Below are positions 1-8,684 of a DNA stretch of 20,877 nt, piece by piece (position 1 is the first letter of the stretch; each line of letters starts with the position of its first letter). The notes beneath the pieces are model-generated. The model worked only from the letters and a program-made list of their open reading frames with translations, did no database searches and had not been told where the DNA came from. Location: contig MFUC01000020.1 in assembly GCA_001785575.1 (NCBI GenBank), positions 1 to 20,877 of the forward strand, in the 5' to 3' direction. The DNA comes from Candidatus Nomurabacteria bacterium RIFCSPHIGHO2_02_FULL_38_15. GTDB taxonomy: Bacteria > Patescibacteriota > Minisyncoccia > Phycocordibacterales > UBA9973. Made by a program: the position numbers and the translations under genes.

Positions 1-54
1 ATATGGGGACTGATTGAACCGATTGTGTCATGGATATTTCAATCGAATTATTAG
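1..54 (+). CDS. 3' end of an unidentified upstream gene (partial)
   Basis: Reading frame 1 is open from the window edge to a TAG at 52-54 and encodes 17 residues ending in ...VSWIFQSNY. The other two forward frames close within the first 15 bases. The peptide is hydrophobic and aromatic, as at the C-terminus of a membrane or secreted protein, but it is too short to assign. The AGGAGGT at 53-59 overlaps its stop codon. It lies upstream of rpoB on the same strand, so it may be the preceding gene of the same or a neighbouring transcription unit. Confidence 0.4.
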   Translation: MWGLIEPIVSWIFQSNY

Positions 55-171
55 GAGGTAATTCGAAAATAAATTGCAATCAATCTTGAACTCTAAAATA
101 AATAAAATTTTTTAATAACGCGCAAGCTAATACATATTACTGCGCGGATTTTACTTTTTAGACAAAAAAGA
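55..171 (+). promoter_or_regulatory. rpoB upstream region: possible weak promoter and a small dyad
   Basis: This is a 117-nt AT-rich leader. It holds a dyad CGCGCA (119-124) / TGCGCG (141-146) around a 16-nt loop, an island of GC in AT-rich sequence. One possible promoter is TTAATA (112-117), 17 nt, TATTAC (135-140); a TTGAAC at 86-91 lacks a good -10 partner. A perfect Shine-Dalgarno-like AGGAGGT lies at 53-59, but no usable start codon follows within 5-10 nt. None of these signals is strong, so the promoter is an inference. The dyad could also be a leader hairpin or protein-binding site for autoregulation of RNA polymerase synthesis. Confidence 0.3.
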
Positions 172-3100
172 TTGGTTGCACCAAAACAAATTATGCAAGA
201 TATTGCCAAACGACCGAAGAAGTATTTTTCAAAGTATCAAAAGCCCTTGGTTGACTTCCCTGATTTGATTGAAAATCAAATCGCATCATATGAATGGTTA
301 ATTAAAGAGGGTATTGGTGAGGTATTCAAAGAGTTCTCGCCAATCAAGGATTATTCAGGTAAAAAGTTTGAACTGAATTTTACTGATTTAGCTATTAGTG
401 AGCCAAAATGTGACCCGCAATTTGCCAAAGAAAATGAATTAACTTACGAATCACAAGTCAAAGTTCGTGTTAAGTTGCAAAATAAAATGTTGGGCACTAT
501 CAAAGAGCAGGAAGTTTTCATTGCTGATTTGCCTTTGATGACTAATTATGGAACTTTTATTGTTAATGGCGTTGAGCGTGTGATTGTGCCCCAACTGGCC
601 CGTAGTGCTGGTGTATTTTTCGTTGACATGGACGTGAAGGGTAAAACGATGTTTGGGGCCAAAATCATACCCAATCGGGGTGTATGGATAGAGCTTGAAT
701 CAGAGGCTGATGGCACATTGATTGTACGTATTGATAAAAAACGTAAATTCCCAATTACGTCACTCCTACGCGTAATGGGTTTAAAAACTGACGAGGAAAT
801 GCTAAAGGTTTTTAAAGGTACAGATTTTGAAGAAATTATTAAAACAACAATTGAAAAAGACCCAGCCAAAACAATAGATGTGGCCTATATGGAAATTTAC
901 AAGCGCTTGCGTGATGGCGACCTAGCATCGCTTGATAATGCTCGCGACTATATTGACTCACTATTTTTGCGTGAACGTTACGATATTTCACCAGTTGGAC
1001 GATTTAGAATGAACCAACAGTTTGGTGGCAAAACGGATAAAGAAGCTTTAGAAGAACGGGTTTTAACACTAGATGATGTTATCAAAATAGTTAAAAAAGT
1101 TTTTGAGCTGAATAATACTCCCGGGGCAAGACCAGATGATATTGATCACTTGGGCATGCGTCGAGTTCGCTTTGTGGGTGAAATGTTACAGGCTAAAATT
1201 CGTTTTGGTATGCAACAAATTCGCAGGAATATTCAAGACCGCATGTCAACAATAGACTCTGATTCTACAATGCCGGTGGCCATAATTAACCAGCGCCCTT
1301 TGCAAGCCAGGATTAAAGAATTCTTCACTCAAAACCAACTTTCACAATTTATGGACCAAGACAATGTTTTGGCTGAAATTGAGCATTTGCGAAGGCTTTC
1401 AGCCCTAGGGCCGGGCGGTTTGTCGCGTGAGCGTGCCTCATTGGAGGTGCGTGATGTGCACACATCGCACTATGGTCGCGTATGTCCAATCGAAACACCC
1501 GAGGGTCAAAACATTGGTTTGATTTTACACCTTTCAACTTATGCTAAAATTAATGAATTTGGTATTATTGAATCGCCTTATGTTAAAGTCAAAAATGGTA
1601 AAATCACCAAAGAAATAGTTTATTTAAATGCTCTTGAAGAAGAAAAGTACAATATTGCCCATGCGCAAAATAAATATGACAAAGACGGTAATTTTACTGA
1701 AAAGTTTATTGAGGGCCGAATGAAGACTATTCCCAGTTTGATGGCCGTGAGTGATGTTGAGTTTATTGATGTAGCCACGAATCAGCCATTTTCAATTGCT
1801 ACTTCTATGATTCCATTTTTGGATCATGATGATGCAAACCGGTCATTGATGGGTTCGAATATGCAACGTCAAGCTGTGCCGTGTGTTAGGCCCGAGGCCC
1901 CATTGGTTGCGACTGGCATGGAAGAATTAGCTGCCCGGTATTCAGGTCGTGTAATCAAATCAGATGTTGATGGTATTGTTAAATACGTTGATGCTAAAAG
2001 GATAGATATTGAAGACAAGGAAGGTAAAAAACACACCTATCAATTAATGACATTTGTGCGCTCAAACCAATATGCGATGTTGGGTCACAGGCCGAATGTT
2101 AACATGGGCGAAAAGGTCAAAAAAGGTCAGATTATTGCTGACGGTTCATCAACTTCAGGTGGTCAGATTGCTCTGGGCCAAAACATTTTAGTCGCCTTTA
2201 TGACAATGCGCGGTCAAAATTATGAAGATGCGATTGTTATATCAGAGCGTTTAATCAAGCAGTCAAAATTCAGTTCGATTCATATTGAAAAATACGAATG
2301 TGTTGTTCGGGATACAAAACTAGGACCAGAGGTTACCACTCGTGACATTCCAAATGTTGGTGAAACTAAATTAAAAAATCTAGACGAAGACGGCATTATT
2401 CGTGTCGGAGCTGAAGTGCATGAACACGATATTCTAGTCGGTAAAATTACTCCAAAAGGTGAGACTGAATTGACTCCGGAAGAGAGATTATTGCGATCAA
2501 TTTTTGCTGATAAGGCTAGAGATGTAAAAGATACATCATTGCATGTTGAAAAAGGTGGTAAGGGCCGGATCATTTCAATTAAAATATTCTCACGTGAAAA
2601 TGGTCATCAATTAGAATCAGGTGTCATAAAAAAAGTCGTGATTGAAATTGCGCAAATTCGTAATATTTCAGTTGGTGATAAATTAGCTGGTCGTCACGGT
2701 AACAAGGGTGTTATTTCGGTTGTTTTGCCCGAGGAAGACATGCCTTATATGGCTGATGGTACGCCAGTAGATATTGTTTTAACACCTTTGGGTGTGCCAA
2801 GTCGTATGAACTTGGGTCAAATTTTAGAAATGCATTTGGGTCACGCGGCTGAAATGTCAGGTTATCAAGCCGTAGTACCAGTATTTGGTGGTGCAACCCA
2901 GGCTGAAATTATGCAAGAGCTTGAAGATTCAGGCTTGTCAGCAACAGGGCGCATGAAACTTTATGATGGTCTTACGGGTGATGAGTTTGAAAATCCAGTC
3001 TCAATTGGCTATATGTATATGCTAAAACTTCACCACATGGTTGAAGACAAATTGCACACACGTAGTGTTGGTTCATATTCATTAATTACCCAGCAACCAT

Positions 3101-3360
3101 TGGGTGGTAAAGCCCAAGGTGGCGGACAAAGGTTTGGTGAAATGGAGGTTTGGGCGCTTGAAGGTTATGGGGCGGCTCACGTTTTGCGCGAAATGCTAAC
3201 AATTAAATCAGACGATATATTAGGTCGAACTGAAACATTTGATGCCATTATCAAAGGTGAGGACATTAAGGCTCCGCATACTCCGGCCTCGTTTGCCGTC
3301 ATGTTGAACTATTTGCGAGGCTTGGCATTAAATATTGATCTTAAAAAAGAAAACGAATAA
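172..3360 (+). CDS. rpoB: DNA-directed RNA polymerase subunit beta
   Basis: This is the beta subunit of core RNA polymerase, which forms the catalytic cleft with beta' and binds the nascent RNA and the sigma factor. It has 1062 residues from a TTG at 172; an in-frame ATG at 193 would give 1055. Neither start has a Shine-Dalgarno sequence. The length is near the short end for bacteria, without the large lineage insertions of the E. coli protein. The rifampicin-pocket region is intact: D395, H405 and S410 match E. coli D516, H526 and S531, followed by the GPGGLSRERA and CPIETPEG motifs. The active-site segment DKLAGRHGNKG has K837 and K845, equivalent to the two catalytic-centre lysines. The C-terminal clamp region (GGKAQGGGQRFGEMEVWALE) is conserved. 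It is followed by rpoC after 1 nt. The identity is certain; the exact start is not. Confidence 0.98.
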   Translation: MVAPKQIMQDIAKRPKKYFSKYQKPLVDFPDLIENQIASYEWLIKEGIGEVFKEFSPIKDYSGKKFELNFTDLAISEPKCDPQFAKENELTYESQVKVRVKLQNKMLGTIKEQEVFIADLPLMTNYGTFIVNGVERVIVPQLARSAGVFFVDMDVKGKTMFGAKIIPNRGVWIELESEADGTLIVRIDKKRKFPITSLLRVMGLKTDEEMLKVFKGTDFEEIIKTTIEKDPAKTIDVAYMEIYKRLRDGDLASLDNARDYIDSLFLRERYDISPVGRFRMNQQFGGKTDKEALEERVLTLDDVIKIVKKVFELNNTPGARPDDIDHLGMRRVRFVGEMLQAKIRFGMQQIRRNIQDRMSTIDSDSTMPVAIINQRPLQARIKEFFTQNQLSQFMDQDNVLAEIEHLRRLSALGPGGLSRERASLEVRDVHTSHYGRVCPIETPEGQNIGLILHLSTYAKINEFGIIESPYVKVKNGKITKEIVYLNALEEEKYNIAHAQNKYDKDGNFTEKFIEGRMKTIPSLMAVSDVEFIDVATNQPFSIATSMIPFLDHDDANRSLMGSNMQRQAVPCVRPEAPLVATGMEELAARYSGRVIKSDVDGIVKYVDAKRIDIEDKEGKKHTYQLMTFVRSNQYAMLGHRPNVNMGEKVKKGQIIADGSSTSGGQIALGQNILVAFMTMRGQNYEDAIVISERLIKQSKFSSIHIEKYECVVRDTKLGPEVTTRDIPNVGETKLKNLDEDGIIRVGAEVHEHDILVGKITPKGETELTPEERLLRSIFADKARDVKDTSLHVEKGGKGRIISIKIFSRENGHQLESGVIKKVVIEIAQIRNISVGDKLAGRHGNKGVISVVLPEEDMPYMADGTPVDIVLTPLGVPSRMNLGQILEMHLGHAAEMSGYQAVVPVFGGATQAEIMQELEDSGLSATGRMKLYDGLTGDEFENPVSIGYMYMLKLHHMVEDKLHTRSVGSYSLITQQPLGGKAQGGGQRFGEMEVWALEGYGAAHVLREMLTIKSDDILGRTETFDAIIKGEDIKAPHTPASFAVMLNYLRGLALNIDLKKENE

Positions 3361-3361
3361 T

Positions 3362-6300
3362 ATGAAAACAATAGATACAACAAATTTTGATAGCATTGTA
3401 CTTTCCCTGGCTTCACCCGAGCAAATTTTAGAGTGGTCATTTGGTGAAGTGACTAAGCCTGAAACAATTAATTACCGAACAAGTCGCAGTGAACGTGGTG
3501 GTTTGTTTGATGAAAAAATCTTTGGACCCGAGAAGGATTACGAATGTTATTGTGGTAAATACAAACGTATTCGTTATGCTGGGATTATTTGTGAAAAGTG
3601 TGGCGTGGAAGTTACGCGCGCAATTGTACGTCGCGAACGTATGGGTCACATTGAATTGGCTAGTCCGGTAGCACATATTTGGTTTTTAAAAGGTGTGCCA
3701 TCACGTATGGCCACACTCCTTGCAATCCCTGCCAAAGATTTAGAGAAGGTGGTTTATTTTGCCGGTTACATAATCGTTAAAGTTGACGAAGTGGCCAAAG
3801 AGCAAGTTCTGTTTGATTTAGAAAGTGAATTCAAGGCCAAGGTTAAAACCGCTAATGACGAAGATACAAAAGAGAAGTTAAAAACAATGCTTTCAGCTAT
3901 TAAAAAAGAAGTTGGCGAAATTCAAGTTGGTAAAGTTTTAAATGAAATTCAGTATCACCATTATTCATTGAAATACGCAGCTTGTTTTGAAGCTTCAATT
4001 GGGGCCGAGGCTATTTACAATATTTTCAAAAATATTGATTTAAATAAGTTGAAGGAAAAGGTTGAGTTGTTATTGGCCGAGGCCGGCAATGCTGATCGAG
4101 AAAAAGTTCAAAAGCGCCTATCGATGATTCGGGCATTACTAAATGCTGGCATCAGGCCTGAGTGGATGTTCTTGACTATGATTCCAATTATTCCGCCAGC
4201 TTTGCGCCCAATGGTGGCACTGGAAGGTAACCGTCATGCAACGTCTGATATTAATGACTTGTACCGTAGGGTGATAAATCGAAATAATCGTTTAAAAAAG
4301 TTGAAGGAAATCGGTGCACCGGATGTTATTTTGCGTAATGAAAAACGTATTATGCAAGAAGCCGTTGACTCACTGATTGATAACAATGCCGGCAATTCCC
4401 AGCAATCAGCCCAAAGTCAATCACAAAAACGCGCGCTTAAATCTCTGTCTGACAACTTGCGTTCAAAGCACGGTTTATTGCGTCAAAACTTACTGGGTAA
4501 GCGTGTTGACTATTCAGGCCGTTCAGTTATTGTTGTGGGCCCACAATTAAAACTTAATCAATGCGGATTGCCAAAAGAGATGGCTTTGGAATTATTCCGG
4601 CCGTTCGTTATTTCAAAAATCTTGGCGCGCGAACTAGCATTCAATATTCGCGGAGCTAATAAACTAATCGAGGAGCGTGATGAAGCCGTCTGGTCTATAC
4701 TTGATGAAGTTATTGAAGGTAAGTATGTTTTATTGAACCGGGCACCAACTTTGCACCGATTGTCAATTCAAGCTTTTAATCCTATTTTAGTTGAGGGCGA
4801 AGCCATACAGCTTCATCCACTGGTGTGTACTGGTTTCAACGCTGACTTTGATGGTGACCAAATGGCCGTGCACTTGCCGTTGTCTAAAGAAGCTCAAGAA
4901 GAGGCAGGTAATTTAATGGCTTCAAATAAAAACTTACTTAAACCAGCCAACGGCGAACCAATAGGTACAGCTAAGTTGCTGGATATTGTTTTGGGTTGTT
5001 ATTGGATGACGAAAAATGTTGATGGTGAAAAAGGCGAAGGCAATGTTTACGCTAGTCCATCTGATGCACTACTTGCCCACAGCTATGGCCAAATAAATTA
5101 TCATTCAAAAATCAAAGTTCGTGGAACTGATTTGGCTAAATATACTCAATACGAAAACCAAATTTTTGAAACAACTGTTGGACGCATTTTATTTAACGAA
5201 GCCTTACCCGAAACTTTCCCATTCGTAAACGAGGAAATAAATTCTAAAAAGGTAACAGCTATCGTTGACAGTATTGTGATTCGTGATGGCTTTGATGCGG
5301 GGCCACTAGTACTAGATAATATTAAAGACTTTGGTTACAAATATGCAACTGTTTCAGGTATTAGTTGGGCTATTGATAGCGTTAAAGTTCCGGAAAAGAA
5401 ATATGAAGTTGTTGGTGCTTATAGAAAATTACATACTGAAATTATTACTCAATACGAAGATGGCCTACTTTCAACTGAAGAGAAATATCAAAAAGTGACT
5501 GAATTGTGGGAGCAATGTCGAAAGGAAATTGAAAAACTACTTCCAGCGACTTTGGATCCATTAGGTTCATATAATGACATGTACAAATCAGGTGCTCGAG
5601 GATCACTGCAACACATGACTCAAATGGTGGGTATGAAGGGTTTAATTCAAAACAACCAAGGTCGCACGATTGAATTTCCAGTTATTCCATCATATATTGA
5701 GGGTCTATCACCGGTTGAATATTTCATCACAACTCACGGTTCGCGTAAAGGTTTGTCTGACACGGCCTTAAATACCGCTCGAGCTGGTTACTTAACTCGA
5801 CGTCTAGTTGATGTATCGCAAGACATTACGATTTTTGAGGAAGACTGTGGAACGAAAAATGGCAAAACAGTTCGCCGGCAAGTTATTTCAGGTCTTGAAA
5901 TTTCAATTGCCAAAGGTTTAACTGGTCGTATCATTCACGCCGATATTGTTGATCCAGCAACTAGTAAAGTTATGTTTAAAAAAGGTGCCATGCTTTCAAA
6001 ATCCGATGCGCTTTCAGTTGAAAAAGCTGGTATTGAAACGGCTCTTGTACGTTCACCTTTAACTTGCGAATGTAATTATGGTGTATGCCAACAATGTTAT
6101 GGTTTGGATTTAGGTCGTAATACGTTAGTCAAAGAAGGTGAAGCGGTTGGTATTATCGCCGGTCAAGCGATTGGTGAGCCAGGTACACAATTAACCCTGC
6201 GAACTTTCCATCAAGGTGGAGTTGTGGGTGTGGACATTACACAAGGTTTGCCTCGAGTTGAGGAAATCTTTGAGCGCCGTTCGCCCGAACACCCAGCCGT

Positions 6301-6955
6301 AATTTCAAAAACTCTTGGCGAGGTTATTGAAGTCAAGGGTGAAGGTCGCGAGAAAATTGTGACTGTTCTGTCTGATACAAAAAACGACGGTAAATCAAAT
6401 ACTGAAGAATACCAAATTAATTATCCACGTGTACCAATTGTTAAACCTGGAGATCGGATTAATGCAGGGCAGGTTTTGACTGACGGCTCGGCCAATATTG
6501 AAGAAATTTTCTATTATGGTGGTAAAGACATGGCGCAGGAATATATTATTCACGAGATTAATAAAGTTTATGAAGTTCAAGGTGCGTCTATATCACCCAA
6601 ACACTGCGAAATTATTGTTCGTCAAATGTTCTCGCGTGTACGTATTACTGATTCGGGCGAAACATCATTGACCCCAGGCGACATTACCGAGAAGACTGAA
6701 TTAATCGAGGAGAATGCTAAAATCAAAGCCCTGGGACTGAAGGAAGCGACAGGTCAAACTGTTGTCTTAGGTATTTCTGAAACAGCGATTCGCACAAAAA
6801 GTTGGCTATCAGCTGCATCATTCCAACAAACAAATAAAGTCTTGATCAATAATGCCCTAAAGGGTGGTCGTGATCCACTAAGAGGCTTGAAGGAAAATGT
6901 AATTGTTGGGCGCTTGATACCAGCGGGTACTGGCTTTAAAAAGAAAGTAAAATAA
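3362..6955 (+). CDS. rpoC: DNA-directed RNA polymerase subunit beta'
   Basis: This is the beta' subunit of RNA polymerase, carrying the catalytic magnesium site. It has 1197 residues from the ATG at 3362, 1 nt after the rpoB stop. An upstream TTG at 3335 would overlap rpoB and add nine non-conserved residues, so I prefer the ATG. The N-terminal zinc site is C62, C64, C77, C80. The catalytic NADFDGDQ motif is at 493-500, with D495, D497 and D499 chelating Mg. The second zinc site is C829, C902, C909, C912. The bridge helix and trigger loop (GMKGLI ... THGSRKGLSDTALNTA) are present. The loop at residues 340-357, which aligns with the rudder, is Gln/Ser-rich and lacks the usual Arg-Arg-Gly. No Shine-Dalgarno sequence is seen. 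The gene lies inside the rpoB-rpoC-dnaG-rpoD unit. Confidence 0.98.
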   Translation: MKTIDTTNFDSIVLSLASPEQILEWSFGEVTKPETINYRTSRSERGGLFDEKIFGPEKDYECYCGKYKRIRYAGIICEKCGVEVTRAIVRRERMGHIELASPVAHIWFLKGVPSRMATLLAIPAKDLEKVVYFAGYIIVKVDEVAKEQVLFDLESEFKAKVKTANDEDTKEKLKTMLSAIKKEVGEIQVGKVLNEIQYHHYSLKYAACFEASIGAEAIYNIFKNIDLNKLKEKVELLLAEAGNADREKVQKRLSMIRALLNAGIRPEWMFLTMIPIIPPALRPMVALEGNRHATSDINDLYRRVINRNNRLKKLKEIGAPDVILRNEKRIMQEAVDSLIDNNAGNSQQSAQSQSQKRALKSLSDNLRSKHGLLRQNLLGKRVDYSGRSVIVVGPQLKLNQCGLPKEMALELFRPFVISKILARELAFNIRGANKLIEERDEAVWSILDEVIEGKYVLLNRAPTLHRLSIQAFNPILVEGEAIQLHPLVCTGFNADFDGDQMAVHLPLSKEAQEEAGNLMASNKNLLKPANGEPIGTAKLLDIVLGCYWMTKNVDGEKGEGNVYASPSDALLAHSYGQINYHSKIKVRGTDLAKYTQYENQIFETTVGRILFNEALPETFPFVNEEINSKKVTAIVDSIVIRDGFDAGPLVLDNIKDFGYKYATVSGISWAIDSVKVPEKKYEVVGAYRKLHTEIITQYEDGLLSTEEKYQKVTELWEQCRKEIEKLLPATLDPLGSYNDMYKSGARGSLQHMTQMVGMKGLIQNNQGRTIEFPVIPSYIEGLSPVEYFITTHGSRKGLSDTALNTARAGYLTRRLVDVSQDITIFEEDCGTKNGKTVRRQVISGLEISIAKGLTGRIIHADIVDPATSKVMFKKGAMLSKSDALSVEKAGIETALVRSPLTCECNYGVCQQCYGLDLGRNTLVKEGEAVGIIAGQAIGEPGTQLTLRTFHQGGVVGVDITQGLPRVEEIFERRSPEHPAVISKTLGEVIEVKGEGREKIVTVLSDTKNDGKSNTEEYQINYPRVPIVKPGDRINAGQVLTDGSANIEEIFYYGGKDMAQEYIIHEINKVYEVQGASISPKHCEIIVRQMFSRVRITDSGETSLTPGDITEKTELIEENAKIKALGLKEATGQTVVLGISETAIRTKSWLSAASFQQTNKVLINNALKGGRDPLRGLKENVIVGRLIPAGTGFKKKVK

Positions 6956-6956
6956 A

Positions 6957-8684
6957 ATGAAGAATTCAACCGACACAATTAAAGATAGACTATCTATAGT
7001 TGATGTAGTCGGTTCATATATTGCATTGATGCCTCGGGGTAATTCGTTTGTGTCCAGGTGTCCGTTTCATAACGAAAAAACACCATCATTTTATGTAACG
7101 CCCGATAGGGGCACATATCATTGTTTTGGTTGTGGCAAAGGCGGGGACATATTTTCATTCGTGCAAGATTTTGAAGGCCTAGACTTCAAAGATGCATTGC
7201 ATATGTTGGCTGTTCGCGCTGGTGTAGAAATTATTCCGTATCAGGGCAATAAAGAAGATTCAAAAAATTCTAAAGATCAAAAAGACAGATTATATAAAAT
7301 TATTGAAGAGGTTGTCGGGATTTATAAAAAAGATCTTGACAATAATTTACCCGACAGTCAAAAAGCTAAAAAATATATTCTTACCAGAGGCTTGAATAGT
7401 CAAACACTTAAAACATTTAGTGTGGGTTATGCCCGCAATGAATGGCGTTATTTAACAACAACGCTAAAGGAGCGGGGCTATACTGATGATGAATTGATTT
7501 CATCTGGATTATCGGTGGCGACAACCAAGGGCTTGTACGATAAATTTCGTGGACGGATTATGTTTCCAATTACAAATAGTCAGGGTAAATTCGTTGGCTT
7601 TTCAGGCCGAGTTTTGCCTGAATATGCCGTGTACGAAAATGGCAATGAGGCTCCCAAATACATGAATTCGCCTGAAACCGAGCTGTACCATAAAAGCAGT
7701 ATTTTGTACGGTTACGATATTGCTCGTGATGCTATTCGCAAAAATGGTCGGGCGGTGGTTGTCGAGGGTATGATGGACGTTTTAATGTCACATCAAGCCG
7801 GAGTTTTTGAGACAGTGGCTGTTTCAGGCACGGCGCTGACCAACGAACATGCTAAAATTTTACGGCGCTTGGCCGAGAAGGTTTATTTGTGCTTTGATCG
7901 CGATGAGGCCGGTATTAATGCTATGTTTCGGATTTTGCCAATGTTGATTGAGCTTGATATTGATTTGTACATTGTAAGCATACCTGATGGCAAGAAGGAC
8001 CCCGCCGACATTGTTTTTGAAAGCGATGTTGCCTGGCTTGACTTGGTTAGTGGTGCACAGCCGCTAATAGATTATTTAATTAGTTACGCTAAATTAAAAA
8101 ATACTAATTTGAAAGATTTGCGTAATTTTGCTGATAGCCACATTTTGCCAATTATTGCTAAAATGATCAAGGTGATGAATCGGGCCCACGCTATAAATTT
8201 ACTAGCACGTGCGCTTGATTTACCGGAAGAAACACTATATAGGGCTGTTCTTGAAAAAGATAAGCAAAAAAACAATAATCAAAACTATATCAAAGAGTTT
8301 GGTGGTATATCAAAAATTAGACCCCCATCAGTTAGTCAGGTCTTTATTGGTCTTTCAAAGTTAAAACTATTTTTAGATTCACCCGAGTACAAAAAAAATG
8401 TTGAGAATTATTTTGCCGAGTTCTTGGGTGAAAAAATGGAGGACTTATTGGTTGGCATTGAAACTGATGGCCACACATTTGAAAGTTACGCTCAAAAAGG
8501 CTTTGATGAGTCCGAGGACAAGGTGGGGTTTATCAAAGAAATGGCCTTAGGCTTTATTAAAAATAATCTTGAAACCAAGCTTAAAGCCTTGAAAAATAAC
8601 GAAAATGACCTAGAGATAATTTCAGATTACACGAAAAGACTTGATTTAATTAACAGACAGCATCATACTAATAACTATGAGTAA
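6957..8684 (+). CDS. dnaG: DNA primase DnaG
   Basis: This is the replicative primase, which makes the RNA primers for lagging-strand and origin synthesis at the fork, with the DnaB helicase as partner. It has 575 residues, close to the usual bacterial length. The N-terminal CHC2 zinc ribbon is C35, H38, C56, C59. The central TOPRIM catalytic domain shows E270-G-M-M-D274 and the metal-binding D314-R-D316-E-A-G. The C-terminal part, from about residue 380, is weakly conserved, as expected for the helicase-binding domain. The ATG lies 1 nt after the rpoC stop without a Shine-Dalgarno sequence, and the 3' end overlaps rpoD by 8 nt. The dnaG-rpoD pairing is the core of the classical macromolecular synthesis operon; here rpsU is replaced upstream by rpoBC. 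Confidence 0.97.
   Translation: MKNSTDTIKDRLSIVDVVGSYIALMPRGNSFVSRCPFHNEKTPSFYVTPDRGTYHCFGCGKGGDIFSFVQDFEGLDFKDALHMLAVRAGVEIIPYQGNKEDSKNSKDQKDRLYKIIEEVVGIYKKDLDNNLPDSQKAKKYILTRGLNSQTLKTFSVGYARNEWRYLTTTLKERGYTDDELISSGLSVATTKGLYDKFRGRIMFPITNSQGKFVGFSGRVLPEYAVYENGNEAPKYMNSPETELYHKSSILYGYDIARDAIRKNGRAVVVEGMMDVLMSHQAGVFETVAVSGTALTNEHAKILRRLAEKVYLCFDRDEAGINAMFRILPMLIELDIDLYIVSIPDGKKDPADIVFESDVAWLDLVSGAQPLIDYLISYAKLKNTNLKDLRNFADSHILPIIAKMIKVMNRAHAINLLARALDLPEETLYRAVLEKDKQKNNNQNYIKEFGGISKIRPPSVSQVFIGLSKLKLFLDSPEYKKNVENYFAEFLGEKMEDLLVGIETDGHTFESYAQKGFDESEDKVGFIKEMALGFIKNNLETKLKALKNNENDLEIISDYTKRLDLINRQHHTNNYE

Noticed and set aside
1321..1416. Possible natural rifampicin resistance in RpoB
   Set aside because: The three key positions (D395, H405, S410) match the sensitive type of E. 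coli; nothing in the visible pocket indicates resistance.
3335..3361. Upstream TTG start for rpoC overlapping rpoB
   Set aside because: It adds a low-complexity Lys/Asn stretch absent from RpoC proteins; the ATG at 3362 gives a normal N-terminus.
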